Part shown: positions 1 through 8,127 of the stretch, piece after piece
How the letters are laid out: each line of letters starts with the position of its first letter
Numbering within the stretch: the stretch's first letter is position 1
Notes under the pieces: model-generated
The model's input: the letters and a program-made list of their open reading frames with translations, nothing else
Databases searched by the model: none
What the model was told of the DNA's origin: nothing
Position numbers and translations under genes: made by a program
From: a virus
DNA: 21,723 nt
Direction: 5' to 3' (one strand)
IMG/VR virus record: IMGVR_UViG_3300010354_000790
Span: 1 to 21,723 of that record

Positions 1-454
1 CTACGTCAATTTTTATTAAATCTACATTTTCTAAATTAAAACTATCAAGAGTTTTCATAGGAATTTTACCTTTACCATATGTAACTGGGTCAACATGACT
101 ATGACCTGTATTTCCTTTTACTATATTCATATTGATAAACGTTTCTTCCTTACCTAGTGCGTATTCATACAACGTATAATTTGCTGCTCTGACATTTCTT
201 TCGTAACATACTCTAAAATCTTTTACTGGTTCGAATGCAATAACATGCTCGAAAGATTTTACTAAATCGCAAGACCATAATCCAACATTAGCTCCTATAT
301 CTATACAGATTCTTCTCGTATCGCAAGCATTAATAGCAGCATCACGTGCTCTCCATTGATATCTCGCTGTATTATCTTTCCTGATACCTTTTTCTAACAT
401 TTTAGGAAAGTGATCATCATAACTAGGAAAATAAAAACCGTATGCTTCTTTCAT
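1..454 (-). CDS. FkbM-family methyltransferase, partial (C-terminus beyond window)
   Basis: This gene runs off the left edge, and 151 residues are visible from an ATG at 454. It is a SAM-dependent methyltransferase of the FkbM type, a family that usually O-methylates sugars or small molecules. Visible motifs are the SAM-binding glycine loop IDIGANVG (residues 51-58), the acidic AFEPV end of strand 2 (about 73-77) and LIKIDV just at the cut (146-151), which in FkbM proteins continues as the signature KIDVEG. It is the last visible gene of a minus-strand run that also holds another methyltransferase and a glycosyltransferase. Only 1 bp separates its start from the stop of the gene before it, so the two are probably translated together. 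A role in methylating a glycan is inferred from family and neighbours; the substrate is unknown. Confidence 0.82.
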   Translation of the reverse strand, partial: MKEAYGFYFPSYDDHFPKMLEKGIRKDNTARYQWRARDAAINACDTRRICIDIGANVGLWSCDLVKSFEHVIAFEPVKDFRVCYERNVRAANYTLYEYALGKEETFINMNIVKGNTGHSHVDPVTYGKGKIPMKTLDSFNLENVDLIKIDV

Positions 455-455
455 T

Positions 456-1079
456 TTAATCCTTTAATAGTTTAATTTCAACAGTTGACCGCTTTTTGCC
501 TCTAGGTATTACTACATTGACTATTTCAAACCCTTCGACGCCTATAAAGTTATCAGGAGTTCCTTTGGCTCGAACATCTATTATTATTCTAGTATTTTCA
601 TCGCTGTGTTTTAACATAAGATCTTTATAAACGCTCACAGGATAATGATGTCCACAACTAAGATAGGATGTTATAAGATCAAACTTTATATCTTTTGGAA
701 TATTGATATTATTACAATCAATTAATTGGTAATTTTCAGTTCCTAGTGACTTTAACTGTTGATCTAGATGTTCCAAACTGTGATAAAATTTTAAATCATT
801 GACATTTTCATTCCAATTACCGAAACTTGCATACTCCGATTTAGACAAGTTATGTTTTACATCGCCATCTATTAAAAATAACTCACAATTATATTTTTTT
901 TGAAAAAATCTTGATTCATATGCAAACCCACAACCTATATCTAAAATCCTTTTTACAGGTCTGTTAAGATATGCATCTATTTTTTGAAAATTTTCTCTTT
1001 TTTTATCAACATATTCATCTTTAAGCCATTTTCTAGTCCAGGCAAAACTATCTTCACCATCTGTTCTATGTTCACTCAT
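456..1079 (-). CDS. Class I SAM-dependent methyltransferase
   Basis: A 207-residue Rossmann-type methyltransferase. The SAM-binding motif I, ILDIGCGFAYE, lies at residues 45-55 and the acidic LIDGD of motif II at 69-73, followed by a region with no strong substrate signature. I chose the ATG at 1079, because its ATGA overlaps the stop of the upstream glycosyltransferase by 4 bp, the usual coupling in this genome. A TTG two codons upstream at 1085 is possible but less likely. It sits between a glycosyltransferase-like gene and an FkbM-type methyltransferase, so a sugar or small-molecule substrate is plausible but not shown. The N-terminus (about 40 residues, charged, with Trp) precedes the Rossmann core and could be a lid. 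Confidence 0.75.
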   Translation of the reverse strand: MSEHRTDGEDSFAWTRKWLKDEYVDKKRENFQKIDAYLNRPVKRILDIGCGFAYESRFFQKKYNCELFLIDGDVKHNLSKSEYASFGNWNENVNDLKFYHSLEHLDQQLKSLGTENYQLIDCNNINIPKDIKFDLITSYLSCGHHYPVSVYKDLMLKHSDENTRIIIDVRAKGTPDNFIGVEGFEIVNVVIPRGKKRSTVEIKLLKD

Positions 1080-1882
1080 CGCCAATAACCCTCATTTCTT
1101 TGTACAACCAAGTCAGTAACAAGACTTTTACCATATTCTTTACGTTTTCCCTTAAGATGATCAAGATATGCACCCCATGCACTATTAATTAACGGATGTC
1201 CTTCACCTTTTATAAGATTTTTAGACCAATCTAACTCGTTCATTGGTACTTTAGAACGTACGGCATCAAAAACAAAACTATCATGCCACTCCTCTAACGT
1301 AAAAATTCCATTTTCTGCGTCATCATAAAAATTTTGAAAGGTATTTAAGAATCTTTTAATTTGTTTATTACGCAGATTCATGGAATAAAGACCACATTCA
1401 CTAAATTTACCTTCTCGACCAAGAAAACAGAGATCTTTATCTGATGGAATAAGAGAATTTAATGTACCTTCAGTTATTTTAGTATGGCACACCATGTCTG
1501 CATCCATCCAAATTAGAATTTCTGCATCACAGTTTGCCGCACAATGAAAAATTGCATAAACTTTATGAGCAAAACGTATTGCGTCCCACTTAAATCCTTT
1601 ACCTGCATCACGACGTCGACTTCTTACCGGGTCGGCACTGACATCTCCATTAGCTTTAGGCACATCACGCCACTTTTTTTTAAATTCAACAAGCGGTTGA
1701 CTTGAAGCATGAAGATCTCTTACAATAATGTTAGGTGCAGATTCCAAAATTGTGCAATTTTCGGTATATACATACAAATTAACAGAAGGCGGCCACGTTT
1801 CTTTGTAGGTTTGTATAAATCTTTGAGCATATTGTTTATACCCTTCGGCATGAAATGTGGTTACAACCGCATATTTTGGCAT
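1076..1882 (-). CDS. GT-A-like glycosyltransferase (nucleotide-sugar transferase fold)
   Basis: A 268-residue protein that looks like a GT-A-fold glycosyltransferase. It opens with a beta strand (YAVVTTF) typical of the nucleotide-binding Rossmann half. A clear DxD-type metal site, IWMDADM, lies at about residues 124-130 after a hydrophobic strand. An acidic C-terminal half contains EEWHDSF, reminiscent of the second acidic patch in such enzymes. Two ATGs stand in tandem (1885 and 1882). A GGAG Shine-Dalgarno sits 2 nt before the first and 5 nt before the second, so I prefer 1882. It is the first gene of the minus-strand block and its stop overlaps the next methyltransferase start by 4 bp. 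Donor and acceptor cannot be told from sequence. Confidence 0.65.
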   Translation of the reverse strand: MPKYAVVTTFHAEGYKQYAQRFIQTYKETWPPSVNLYVYTENCTILESAPNIIVRDLHASSQPLVEFKKKWRDVPKANGDVSADPVRSRRRDAGKGFKWDAIRFAHKVYAIFHCAANCDAEILIWMDADMVCHTKITEGTLNSLIPSDKDLCFLGREGKFSECGLYSMNLRNKQIKRFLNTFQNFYDDAENGIFTLEEWHDSFVFDAVRSKVPMNELDWSKNLIKGEGHPLINSAWGAYLDHLKGKRKEYGKSLVTDLVVQRNEGYWR

Positions 1883-1920
1883 CATTACTCCATTAAATAC
1901 TTATATTACTTATCACTACT

Positions 1921-2778
1921 ATGAAATTCAGTATTTTTCCTCGACACGGTGCTCAAAACTCTAAACCTGTATTTGCAGCCTTTGAACAAGGCGCAAAAAA
2001 ATTAGGATATGAGGTAGTCGAACACGATATGAATGCAGATGTGTTTGTGATCTGGAGTGTACTATGGCATGGAAAAATGGAACAAAATAAAAAAATATGG
2101 GAAGAGGCAAAAAAATTAAAAAAAACTATTCTGGTACTGGAAGTCGGTTGTCTTCGAAGAGGAGAAACTTGGAAGTTAATGCGTAACGGTGTAAACAATA
2201 AAGGTTTTTTTGGTGTTGGTAGAGATCTTATACCTAATAGAGCAAAAAAAATAGGTATAAAATTAGCACCATGGACCATGAACGGATACAATATTTTAAT
2301 TTGCGGTCAGCATACTAAAAGTGAACAGTGGTCCAGTATGCCCTATCCAATAGAATGGCTGAAATCTACAGTAGATTCAATAAAAAAGCATACTGAGAAG
2401 CCTATTATATTTAGGCCTCACCCTAGAGATTGGCAGTGGGCAGCAAATTTTAAATACAAAGATGTCAAAATAAAAATCCCTAAACAGCTCGTCGGTACGT
2501 ATGACGATTTTGATTTTGACCAAGATCTAAAAAATGCGTGGGCTGTAGTTAACCCTAGTTCAAACACTGGTATACAGAGTATAATTAGCGGTGTACCAGC
2601 ATTTGTACATAAAGATAGTCTTGCTGCGTCTGTTGGGAATTTAGAATTTTCTTATCTTAACAATCCCCTAAGGCCTCGGCGAGAAGAATGGTTAGAATGG
2701 TTATCACATTCTGAATGGACTATAGATGAGCTGGCAGAAGGCTCACCAATTCATAGAATTTTACAGTCAAATATTTGA
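1921..2778 (+). CDS. Capsule-type (KpsC/GT-B-like) glycosyltransferase-like protein
   Basis: A 285-residue protein. Its C-terminal half resembles the nucleotide-sugar-binding domain of capsule/Kdo-type transferases: FRPHPRD at about 164-170 and NPSSNTGIQSIISGVPAF at 211-228, the place where GT-B enzymes carry an S/T-x-G-x-E/Q loop followed by G-x-P. The N-terminal half (VFVIWSVLWHG around 41-51, then LVLEVGCLRRG) looks like an alternating beta-alpha acceptor domain. No Shine-Dalgarno is visible before the ATG at 1921, and the 38 bp between it and the divergent gene contain only a weak late-promoter-like string (ATTAAATA). The gene is shorter than cellular capsule transferases. A carbohydrate role is likely; the exact reaction is not known. 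Confidence 0.55.
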   Translation: MKFSIFPRHGAQNSKPVFAAFEQGAKKLGYEVVEHDMNADVFVIWSVLWHGKMEQNKKIWEEAKKLKKTILVLEVGCLRRGETWKLMRNGVNNKGFFGVGRDLIPNRAKKIGIKLAPWTMNGYNILICGQHTKSEQWSSMPYPIEWLKSTVDSIKKHTEKPIIFRPHPRDWQWAANFKYKDVKIKIPKQLVGTYDDFDFDQDLKNAWAVVNPSSNTGIQSIISGVPAFVHKDSLAASVGNLEFSYLNNPLRPRREEWLEWLSHSEWTIDELAEGSPIHRILQSNI

Positions 2779-2803
2779 CATTTGTTATTACTTCTTATAT
2801 AAT
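2775..2803 (+). promoter_or_regulatory. Consensus sigma-70 promoter (TTGACA, 17 bp, TATAAT)
   Basis: A perfect -35 box TTGACA lies at 2775-2780 and a perfect -10 box TATAAT at 2798-2803, with the optimal 17-bp spacer. The -35 overlaps the stop codon of the preceding gene. The expected transcription start (about 7-8 nt after the -10) is 2810-2811, exactly at the ATG of the next gene, so the message would be leaderless. This fits early transcription by host RNA polymerase of the gene pair ending in UvsW. Confidence 0.75.
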
Positions 2804-2810
2804 TTGTATT

Positions 2811-3983
2811 ATGTTAACAACTGATCAACTATTGAATAATCTTATAGACAATGGGGCCATATCCCAATGCGACAAAATTTCGGATCAAGATAAAAAAATA
2901 TTCGGCAGTCTAAGACATCAGCTAAAAAAACAGGTTTTTTTGACTGAAAAACAAGGAAATTTATTAATTAAACTTTTACAAAATAATAAAAAACACTTAC
3001 ATTTGACCACCGAAGAAATTTATGTAATTAATACTCCGTTCTGGAGTCAAGAATTTAGACTATATTTTCCTATTAGAAAAATATATTTTTCCAACGAAAA
3101 AAGAGATTCGATAATCATTGAATTTTCCTATGATAAAGAATTGAAACAAAAACTTAGCAAAGAATTTGACCCAAGTGCTTCGAGAAGGGCGATATCTTCT
3201 ACTTCAAACAGAATAACAATTTATCCTACTGAATATAATATTCTTAAATTGATTCATACTATAAAAAATGATAATTTTGAAATCGAACATGACATTCTCG
3301 ACTTGTATCAAAAAATAGAATTAGCTATTAAAAATCACACAAATTATATAGATATATTAAATGAAAAAAATCAAAATCTATTTAATATAGTGACCAAGGA
3401 TCTAACCGATAAAGATAATACTGATTTAATACTTCTAGATAGACGAATCAAATTTCAATATGAATATAAATCAACAAACATACAAAATACCTTAGCATAC
3501 AAAATTGCATCTAGAAAAAACAGTACATTATATGTTAATTCTAAGATATATGAATTACAAAATATTTTTGAAGCATTTACTCAGTTGAAGAGATTTCCTA
3601 TCTTAATTATATTTGACGAACATGAGATATCAACATGTAATAGATTATTAGATGAACTTAATAATGTTTTAAAAATATCAAATATCGAAAATAAAACAGG
3701 AGTTTATTTTAGATTTAATAATAGTATTAACAAAATTTTTAATCAAAAAATTTCCGAATATAATTTTAATCAATATTTAGATTATGATACAAATATAGTG
3801 GGAATATCTTTGAAACAATTACCTAAGTTTTTATTAAAAACAGATTGGTATCCTAGATCAGTAATCAGTCTCACAGCGAATTTCAGACACAGTAAAGTTT
3901 GGTCATATTGTAATCAATCGGACTTGATAATTTTTTATTCAGAAGTAGAACCATTAACGAGGAATCATGATGTCGTCCTGTAA
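2811..3983 (+). CDS. Conserved phage protein with DEHE box, coupled to UvsW; function unknown
   Basis: A 390-residue, very AT-rich gene that I do not recognise by function. I take the ATG at 2811. A longer reading from a TTG at 2775 would start inside the promoter -35 box and add 12 hydrophobic residues. The N-terminal region (about 20-60) is helical with LTEKQGNLL, a pattern common at the start of phage replication ATPases. Near residue 263 there is a hydrophobic strand followed by an acidic box, PILIIFDEHE (DEHE at 269-272), shaped like a Walker B/DExH motif. No P-loop is visible. The C-terminus carries two further hydrophobic strands (VISLTANF and LIIFYSEVE). It overlaps the UvsW start by 17 bp, so it is probably co-translated with it and may be a UvsW partner or a degenerate RecA-fold protein. 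This is inference. Confidence 0.6.
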   Translation: MLTTDQLLNNLIDNGAISQCDKISDQDKKIFGSLRHQLKKQVFLTEKQGNLLIKLLQNNKKHLHLTTEEIYVINTPFWSQEFRLYFPIRKIYFSNEKRDSIIIEFSYDKELKQKLSKEFDPSASRRAISSTSNRITIYPTEYNILKLIHTIKNDNFEIEHDILDLYQKIELAIKNHTNYIDILNEKNQNLFNIVTKDLTDKDNTDLILLDRRIKFQYEYKSTNIQNTLAYKIASRKNSTLYVNSKIYELQNIFEAFTQLKRFPILIIFDEHEISTCNRLLDELNNVLKISNIENKTGVYFRFNNSINKIFNQKISEYNFNQYLDYDTNIVGISLKQLPKFLLKTDWYPRSVISLTANFRHSKVWSYCNQSDLIIFYSEVEPLTRNHDVVL

Positions 3984-5436
3984 ACTAATTATTAAAGACG
4001 AGGTTAATCTAAAATTAGAAGGATTACCAATCGAAGTTAGAAGAAAACTTGTAAACAAATTTAAATTTGTAGATCCTACTGCTCGCTATAGACCAGCTTA
4101 TCAATTAGGCAGATGGGATGGAACTGTGACCTTATTTGGTATGGGCGGTAACGGGTACTTACAGCAATTACCTACAATTTTATCTGTTTTAGAAGAATGT
4201 AATTATGAGATTAGTGAGATTACTGATCAAAGAACTCCTTTTAATTTAAATTTTAGTTTAGTAACGAACACATACTGGGCAGATCAAGGTAAAGTATGGG
4301 GATCGGGTCATAGATTCGAAGGCGAGCCCATAATGCTGAGAGACGATCAAGTAGAAGTCGTTAATAGATTTATTCAAAACCCACAGAGTTTACAAGAAGT
4401 AGCGACGGGCGCAGGTAAAACTATTATGACAGCAACCTTAGCCCAGCTATGTGAACCGTATGGCAGAACAATGATTATTGTTCCTAATAAGGATCTTGTT
4501 ACTCAAACAGAGGAAGATTTTGTAAACGTTGGATTGGATGTAGGTGTTTATTACGGGGATCGTAAAGATTTAGGAAAAACTCACACTATATGTACATGGC
4601 AAAGTTTAAACATTTTAGATAAAAAATCTAAAAACAATGAACATGAAATAGTTACACTTGCTGAATTTTTAGATGACGTCAAATGTGTAATTGTAGATGA
4701 AGTTCATATGGCTAAAGCAGCCGTTCTTAAAAATTTACTAACACAAAATTTTTGTAATGCTGCTATTCGATGGGGGTTAACTGGTACTATTCCAAAAGCA
4801 AATTATGAATCTGAAATAATATTTGCTAGCATAGGTCCAGTAGTAGGAGGAGTTAAGGCTCATGAATTACAAGAATTAGGTATATTAAGTGATTTACATG
4901 TTAACATATTACAATTATATGATAATCCTGAATTTAAATCATATGCAGAAGAACTAAAATATCTAGTAACTAATAAAGACAGAATAAAATATATTTCAAA
5001 TTTAATTCACACTATTTCAGAATCTGGCAACACACTTGTATTAGTGAATAGAATAGATACAGGTAATTTGTTGACAGAATTATTAGATGGATCAGTGTTT
5101 ATTTCAGGAGAAGTAAAAACAGAAGAGAGAAAAGAAGAATATGATGATGTTAAAAGAAGTGATAAAAAGATTATTGTGGCGACTTACGGTGTGGCCGCTG
5201 TTGGCATTAATATCCCAAGGATTTTTAATTTGGTTCTTCTTGAACCCGGAAAAAGCTTTGTTCGCGTTATACAATCAATTGGACGAGGTATTCGCAAAGC
5301 AGAAGACAAAGACTTCGTACAAATTTGGGACGTCACAAGCACCTGTAAGTACGCGAAAAAGCATCTTACAGAAAGGAAAAAGTTTTATAAAGAGGCGAAA
5401 TATCCGTTCACAGTTGAAAAGATCACATGGAATTGA
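3967..5436 (+). CDS. uvsW: UvsW-like superfamily 2 DNA/RNA helicase
   Basis: A 489-residue SF2 helicase matching T4 UvsW in length (about 500) and order. In T4 this enzyme unwinds R-loops and branched DNA and drives the switch from origin- to recombination-primed replication. The N-terminal domain (1-110) contains the basic YRPAYQLGRWDGTV patch typical of the family. Then come the P-loop ATGAGKT at 146-152, DEVH at 244-247 (motif II), LTGT at 271-274 (motif III), YGVAAVGINI at 407-416 (motif V) and QSIGRGIRK at 436-444 (motif VI with arginine finger). All catalytic motifs are intact. Start codons ATG ATG at 3967/3970 follow a GAGG Shine-Dalgarno at 3959-3962; the second ATG has the better 7-nt spacing. 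It overlaps the DEHE-box gene and is followed 3 bp later by a conserved hypothetical gene. Confidence 0.95.
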   Translation: MMSSCKLIIKDEVNLKLEGLPIEVRRKLVNKFKFVDPTARYRPAYQLGRWDGTVTLFGMGGNGYLQQLPTILSVLEECNYEISEITDQRTPFNLNFSLVTNTYWADQGKVWGSGHRFEGEPIMLRDDQVEVVNRFIQNPQSLQEVATGAGKTIMTATLAQLCEPYGRTMIIVPNKDLVTQTEEDFVNVGLDVGVYYGDRKDLGKTHTICTWQSLNILDKKSKNNEHEIVTLAEFLDDVKCVIVDEVHMAKAAVLKNLLTQNFCNAAIRWGLTGTIPKANYESEIIFASIGPVVGGVKAHELQELGILSDLHVNILQLYDNPEFKSYAEELKYLVTNKDRIKYISNLIHTISESGNTLVLVNRIDTGNLLTELLDGSVFISGEVKTEERKEEYDDVKRSDKKIIVATYGVAAVGINIPRIFNLVLLEPGKSFVRVIQSIGRGIRKAEDKDFVQIWDVTSTCKYAKKHLTERKKFYKEAKYPFTVEKITWN

Positions 5437-5439
5437 ATT

Positions 5440-5946
5440 ATGAAAATACTAACTTTAAACAATAAGGCATATGATCTTAACAATCTGCCAGATAATGTAG
5501 ATGATGAAATGAGATTCAGTGTATTAGATAATAGCGATAATAGTAACCCAGATTTTTATTTTATACCTTTAATTTTTTTAGAATCATTCAATAGTCCTGC
5601 TATGGTTTTAAAAATAGGTGATGATGAAATCAGTATGCCGATTGATTGGAGTATTGCAGTAGGCGATAGCTCTAGTAGTAGCGATATTGAAATACTACCG
5701 TTGACTAGTTTAAATGACAGGGGGTTCGAAGCGTTTTGCTTTAATCCATTAAGTAGCTTTAGAATAGAATTTAAGCCTATTGAAATAGTTAACTTTTATA
5801 ATGACGTAAAATGGTATTTTCCTAAAATGAAAAATGGCCAATTACTTAGTGTGCCGACAAGTACTAAAGATAAACCAAATTGCTGTTATTTTGTAAAAGA
5901 AATTAGCAGACAGAGTGAACTAATTGATCTAAGTAAAATTCTTTGA
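5440..5946 (+). CDS. Conserved T4-like phage protein of unknown function (downstream of uvsW)
   Basis: A 168-residue acidic protein. It resembles a family I associate with marine T4-like phages directly after uvsW, but no function is known to me. Conserved-looking stretches are MPIDWSIAVGD (about 64-74), ILPLTSLNDRGFEAFCFNPL (85-104) and VKWYFPKMKNGQLLSVP (124-140). They suggest a compact mixed alpha/beta domain with many aromatic residues. There is no signal peptide, membrane segment or zinc motif. A run of serines (about 76-80) may be a loop. Its ATG follows the UvsW stop by 3 bp, so it belongs to the same transcript and probably to the same expression class. A role in replication or transcription control is possible from context only. 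Confidence 0.7.
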   Translation: MKILTLNNKAYDLNNLPDNVDDEMRFSVLDNSDNSNPDFYFIPLIFLESFNSPAMVLKIGDDEISMPIDWSIAVGDSSSSSDIEILPLTSLNDRGFEAFCFNPLSSFRIEFKPIEIVNFYNDVKWYFPKMKNGQLLSVPTSTKDKPNCCYFVKEISRQSELIDLSKIL

Positions 5947-5952
5947 GGAGAC

Positions 5953-6300
5953 ATGATGATTGCAGGAAAAGTGTGGGGCAAAACTGAGCTTTTGGAAGCT
6001 AACGGTGTTTTAGAATTACATCGAATCGAGGTTAAAAAAGGCGGAGTATGTAGTAAACATAAACACAAACATAAATGGAATGGGTTCTTTGTAGAAAAAG
6101 GTGCCTTGTTAGTTCGTGTATGGAAAAATAATTACGACTTAGTCGATGAAACAGTTTGTATGGACGGAATGTATACCAAAGTAGGTCCAGGTGAATATCA
6201 CCAATTTGAAGCGTTAGAAGATACAATAGCGTTTGAAATTTATTGGGCAGAATTTGATCACGAAGATATAGAAAGAGATAATCACGGATATGTTAAATAA
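5953..6300 (+). CDS. Small single-domain cupin protein
   Basis: A 115-residue beta-barrel cupin. Cupin motif 1 is visible at 31-50, with the histidine-rich run H36-K-H38-K-H40, then E48 and the closing KG. Motif 2 is VGPGEYHQF at 77-85 with H83. Together these are a plausible 3-His/1-Glu metal site. The strongest Shine-Dalgarno of the region, GAGGAG at 5945-5950, precedes tandem ATGs at 5953 and 5956 and argues for a well-expressed protein. Small cupins of this type act as sugar isomerases/epimerases, dioxygenases or metal-dependent binding proteins. Here it opens a cassette of sugar and radical SAM enzymes, so a nucleotide-sugar or modified-base substrate is a reasonable guess, not a demonstration. 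Confidence 0.75.
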   Translation: MMIAGKVWGKTELLEANGVLELHRIEVKKGGVCSKHKHKHKWNGFFVEKGALLVRVWKNNYDLVDETVCMDGMYTKVGPGEYHQFEALEDTIAFEIYWAEFDHEDIERDNHGYVK

Positions 6301-6303
6301 CAG

Positions 6304-6990
6304 ATGCATTGCGAAATAATTACATTGTTAGGTCATAAACTATCTGAAAAGCTAGCAAGAGATTGCATAGATCAAGCAGAAAAATTTAATGTAAAAGTTA
6401 AAAAGTTTAACGCTATTTGGGGTAAAGATTATAAACAACATTTAGCACACTTAGGCATTAGTCTTGGCAGAGCAAAAGTTGGAAAAATGACTTTAGCCCA
6501 TTACGGTAACTTTTTAAGTCATTATTATCTATGGCTAAAATGTATAGAAACTAATGAACCTTTGATTATTTTAGAACATGATGGTTTTATGATTCGTCCA
6601 ATTCCTGATAATGTTCTTGATATCTTTCCTGATATTTTAAAATTAGATAGATTTAATCCTTATGAAAGAGATTATAATGATTTGATAGAAAAAAGCTTAC
6701 ATGAGCCTTTTACAGTTAAGCCTATAGAAAAACTTAAAAAGAAAAAATGCGGTTACTATACTTGGGGAAGTTATGCTTACATTATTAAACCTATCGGAGC
6801 AATGAAACTAGTCGAATATGTTAAATCTAATGGATTTTTACCAACTGATAACCAAATAGCATCAGGAGTAGTCGATATCTATACCTGTACAACTCCTATT
6901 GCTAGATTACATCCCTTATTCGCAGAAAATAAAGATAATATCACAGCATTATCTACTAGTAGAGAAATGGGAATGCCAAATGATGTATAA
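6304..6990 (+). CDS. GT25-like glycosyltransferase (LPS-type)
   Basis: A 228-residue protein resembling glycosyltransferase family 25 (LPS beta-galactosyltransferase/LgtB type). It starts with a strand-turn typical of the family, followed by KVKKFNAIWG (about 31-40), the position of the family's substrate-binding 'R-F-x-A-x-G' region. The diagnostic GNFLSHYYLW is at 68-77 (family: G-C-x-x-S-H) and the acidic LEHDG at 90-94 (family: L-E-D-D, metal site). TWGSYAYIIKP at 153-163 matches the family's 'G-x-x-A-Y' segment, and TDNQIASG at 181-188 corresponds to the C-terminal acid. It starts 3 bp after the cupin. A second, shorter relative is at 12338-12886. The acceptor is unknown. Confidence 0.72.
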   Translation: MHCEIITLLGHKLSEKLARDCIDQAEKFNVKVKKFNAIWGKDYKQHLAHLGISLGRAKVGKMTLAHYGNFLSHYYLWLKCIETNEPLIILEHDGFMIRPIPDNVLDIFPDILKLDRFNPYERDYNDLIEKSLHEPFTVKPIEKLKKKKCGYYTWGSYAYIIKPIGAMKLVEYVKSNGFLPTDNQIASGVVDIYTCTTPIARLHPLFAENKDNITALSTSREMGMPNDV

Positions 6991-7002
6991 TAGGATAATA
7001 AA

Positions 7003-8127
7003 ATGCTACAGCCAATAGAATTTATAAAGAAAAATGAAAAGCATAAGACTTTAACACAACAATATAGTACATGGGGAGATAAGATTCTTCAACATACGGA
7101 TGTTCTATATTCAATTCAACACGAAAAAAAGTTTAAACCTATCACTATTCAATTATCACCTTGTGAAGTATGTTCTAGTGGATGCCCTTTTTGCAGTGTA
7201 GCTGAACGCCCATTAAGGTCTTACATGCCTTTTGAAAAAATTAAAAAAACACTAGAAGATTTTAGAACATTGGGTGCAAAAAGTGTAGAAATAACAGGCG
7301 GCGGTGAACCTTTACTATACAAAGATAAAAACACTAACGATGATATAAACAGCATAATTAACTATGCATACGAATTAGGATATGATATCGGTATCATTAC
7401 CAATAGCCTGAAGTTAACAAAAATAAACCCCCAAAATTTTCATAAACTTAATTGGGTAAGAGTCAGCTTGATAAAGCTAGACGAAGGATATGATCCTGAA
7501 GATTATGATTTCTGTAATTTTCCTCAAACTAAAATGGGATTTTCGTATATTATTTACGAAGGTAATAAAGGCACAGGAACTAGAGCAGGATTAGATTATA
7601 AACCAACAGACGTAGATACTATTAGACGTATTGCTAAAGTTTTAGAATTATATCCTGATGTAAAATTTGTAAGAATCGCAGGTAATTGTCTTATTAAGGG
7701 AAACAACAGTCAGATAAGAGAACAATTTAAAGATGTCATTGACGAAATTGATAATTTTGGAAAAATATTTATTAAAGACATCGGAGAAGACGATTCTCCA
7801 TATGACGAAGGCTGTTATGTTGGCATGATACGTCCATATGTAGCGCCACAACCTCACGGAGAAGGCAATTATCAAGTTTATATTTGCACGAGCCATGTAT
7901 TAAACAAACAAAATTACGATTTAGATTATTCTTTGTGTGACGTGGATAACATCATTCCTACATGGGAAAAAATGAGTCAGAATTATAAAGAATTTGGTTA
8001 TCCTTATCAAATTAAGAATAATTGCGGTAAAAATTGGATTGATAGCTGTAAGTATTGTTACTATAAATTTAATAACAAAATTTTACACACCGTTGCTCAA
8101 GAAATGCCAGATAAAAATTTCCCATGA
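7003..8127 (+). CDS. Radical SAM enzyme with C-terminal cysteine cluster
   Basis: A 374-residue radical SAM protein. The 4Fe-4S site is C57-x3-C61-x2-C64, with another cysteine at C54. The GGE-type SAM contact is TGGGEPLLY (98-106). A TIM-barrel-like alternation follows (IGIITNSLKL, NWVRVSLIKL, FVRIAGNCL). The C-terminus has a second cysteine group, C341, C349 and C352, reminiscent of the auxiliary cluster of SPASM/twitch enzymes. The real product is unknown: such enzymes rearrange sugars, modify peptides or alkylate nucleosides. A Shine-Dalgarno AGGA sits about 7 nt before the ATG. Its stop overlaps the following methyltransferase by 4 bp, and it lies between a GT25-like transferase and a GT-B transferase, so the cassette probably handles one substrate together. 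Confidence 0.88.
   Translation: MLQPIEFIKKNEKHKTLTQQYSTWGDKILQHTDVLYSIQHEKKFKPITIQLSPCEVCSSGCPFCSVAERPLRSYMPFEKIKKTLEDFRTLGAKSVEITGGGEPLLYKDKNTNDDINSIINYAYELGYDIGIITNSLKLTKINPQNFHKLNWVRVSLIKLDEGYDPEDYDFCNFPQTKMGFSYIIYEGNKGTGTRAGLDYKPTDVDTIRRIAKVLELYPDVKFVRIAGNCLIKGNNSQIREQFKDVIDEIDNFGKIFIKDIGEDDSPYDEGCYVGMIRPYVAPQPHGEGNYQVYICTSHVLNKQNYDLDYSLCDVDNIIPTWEKMSQNYKEFGYPYQIKNNCGKNWIDSCKYCYYKFNNKILHTVAQEMPDKNFP

Noticed and set aside
1891-1899. ATTAAATAC as late promoter for the gene at 1921
   Set aside because: Two mismatches in the first two bases of the octamer and no other support in the gap.
2775-2810. TTG-started 12-residue N-terminal extension of the DEHE-box protein
   Set aside because: It would begin in the -35 box of a consensus promoter, before the predicted transcription start.
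5141-5443. 100-aa ORF in another frame of uvsW
   Set aside because: It covers helicase motifs V and VI, so the frame is a shadow of a strongly conserved gene.
6986-6991. TATAAT upstream of the radical SAM gene
   Set aside because: No -35-like box 16-18 bp upstream; the bases are the end of the GT25-like gene and lead into an AGGA ribosome binding site.
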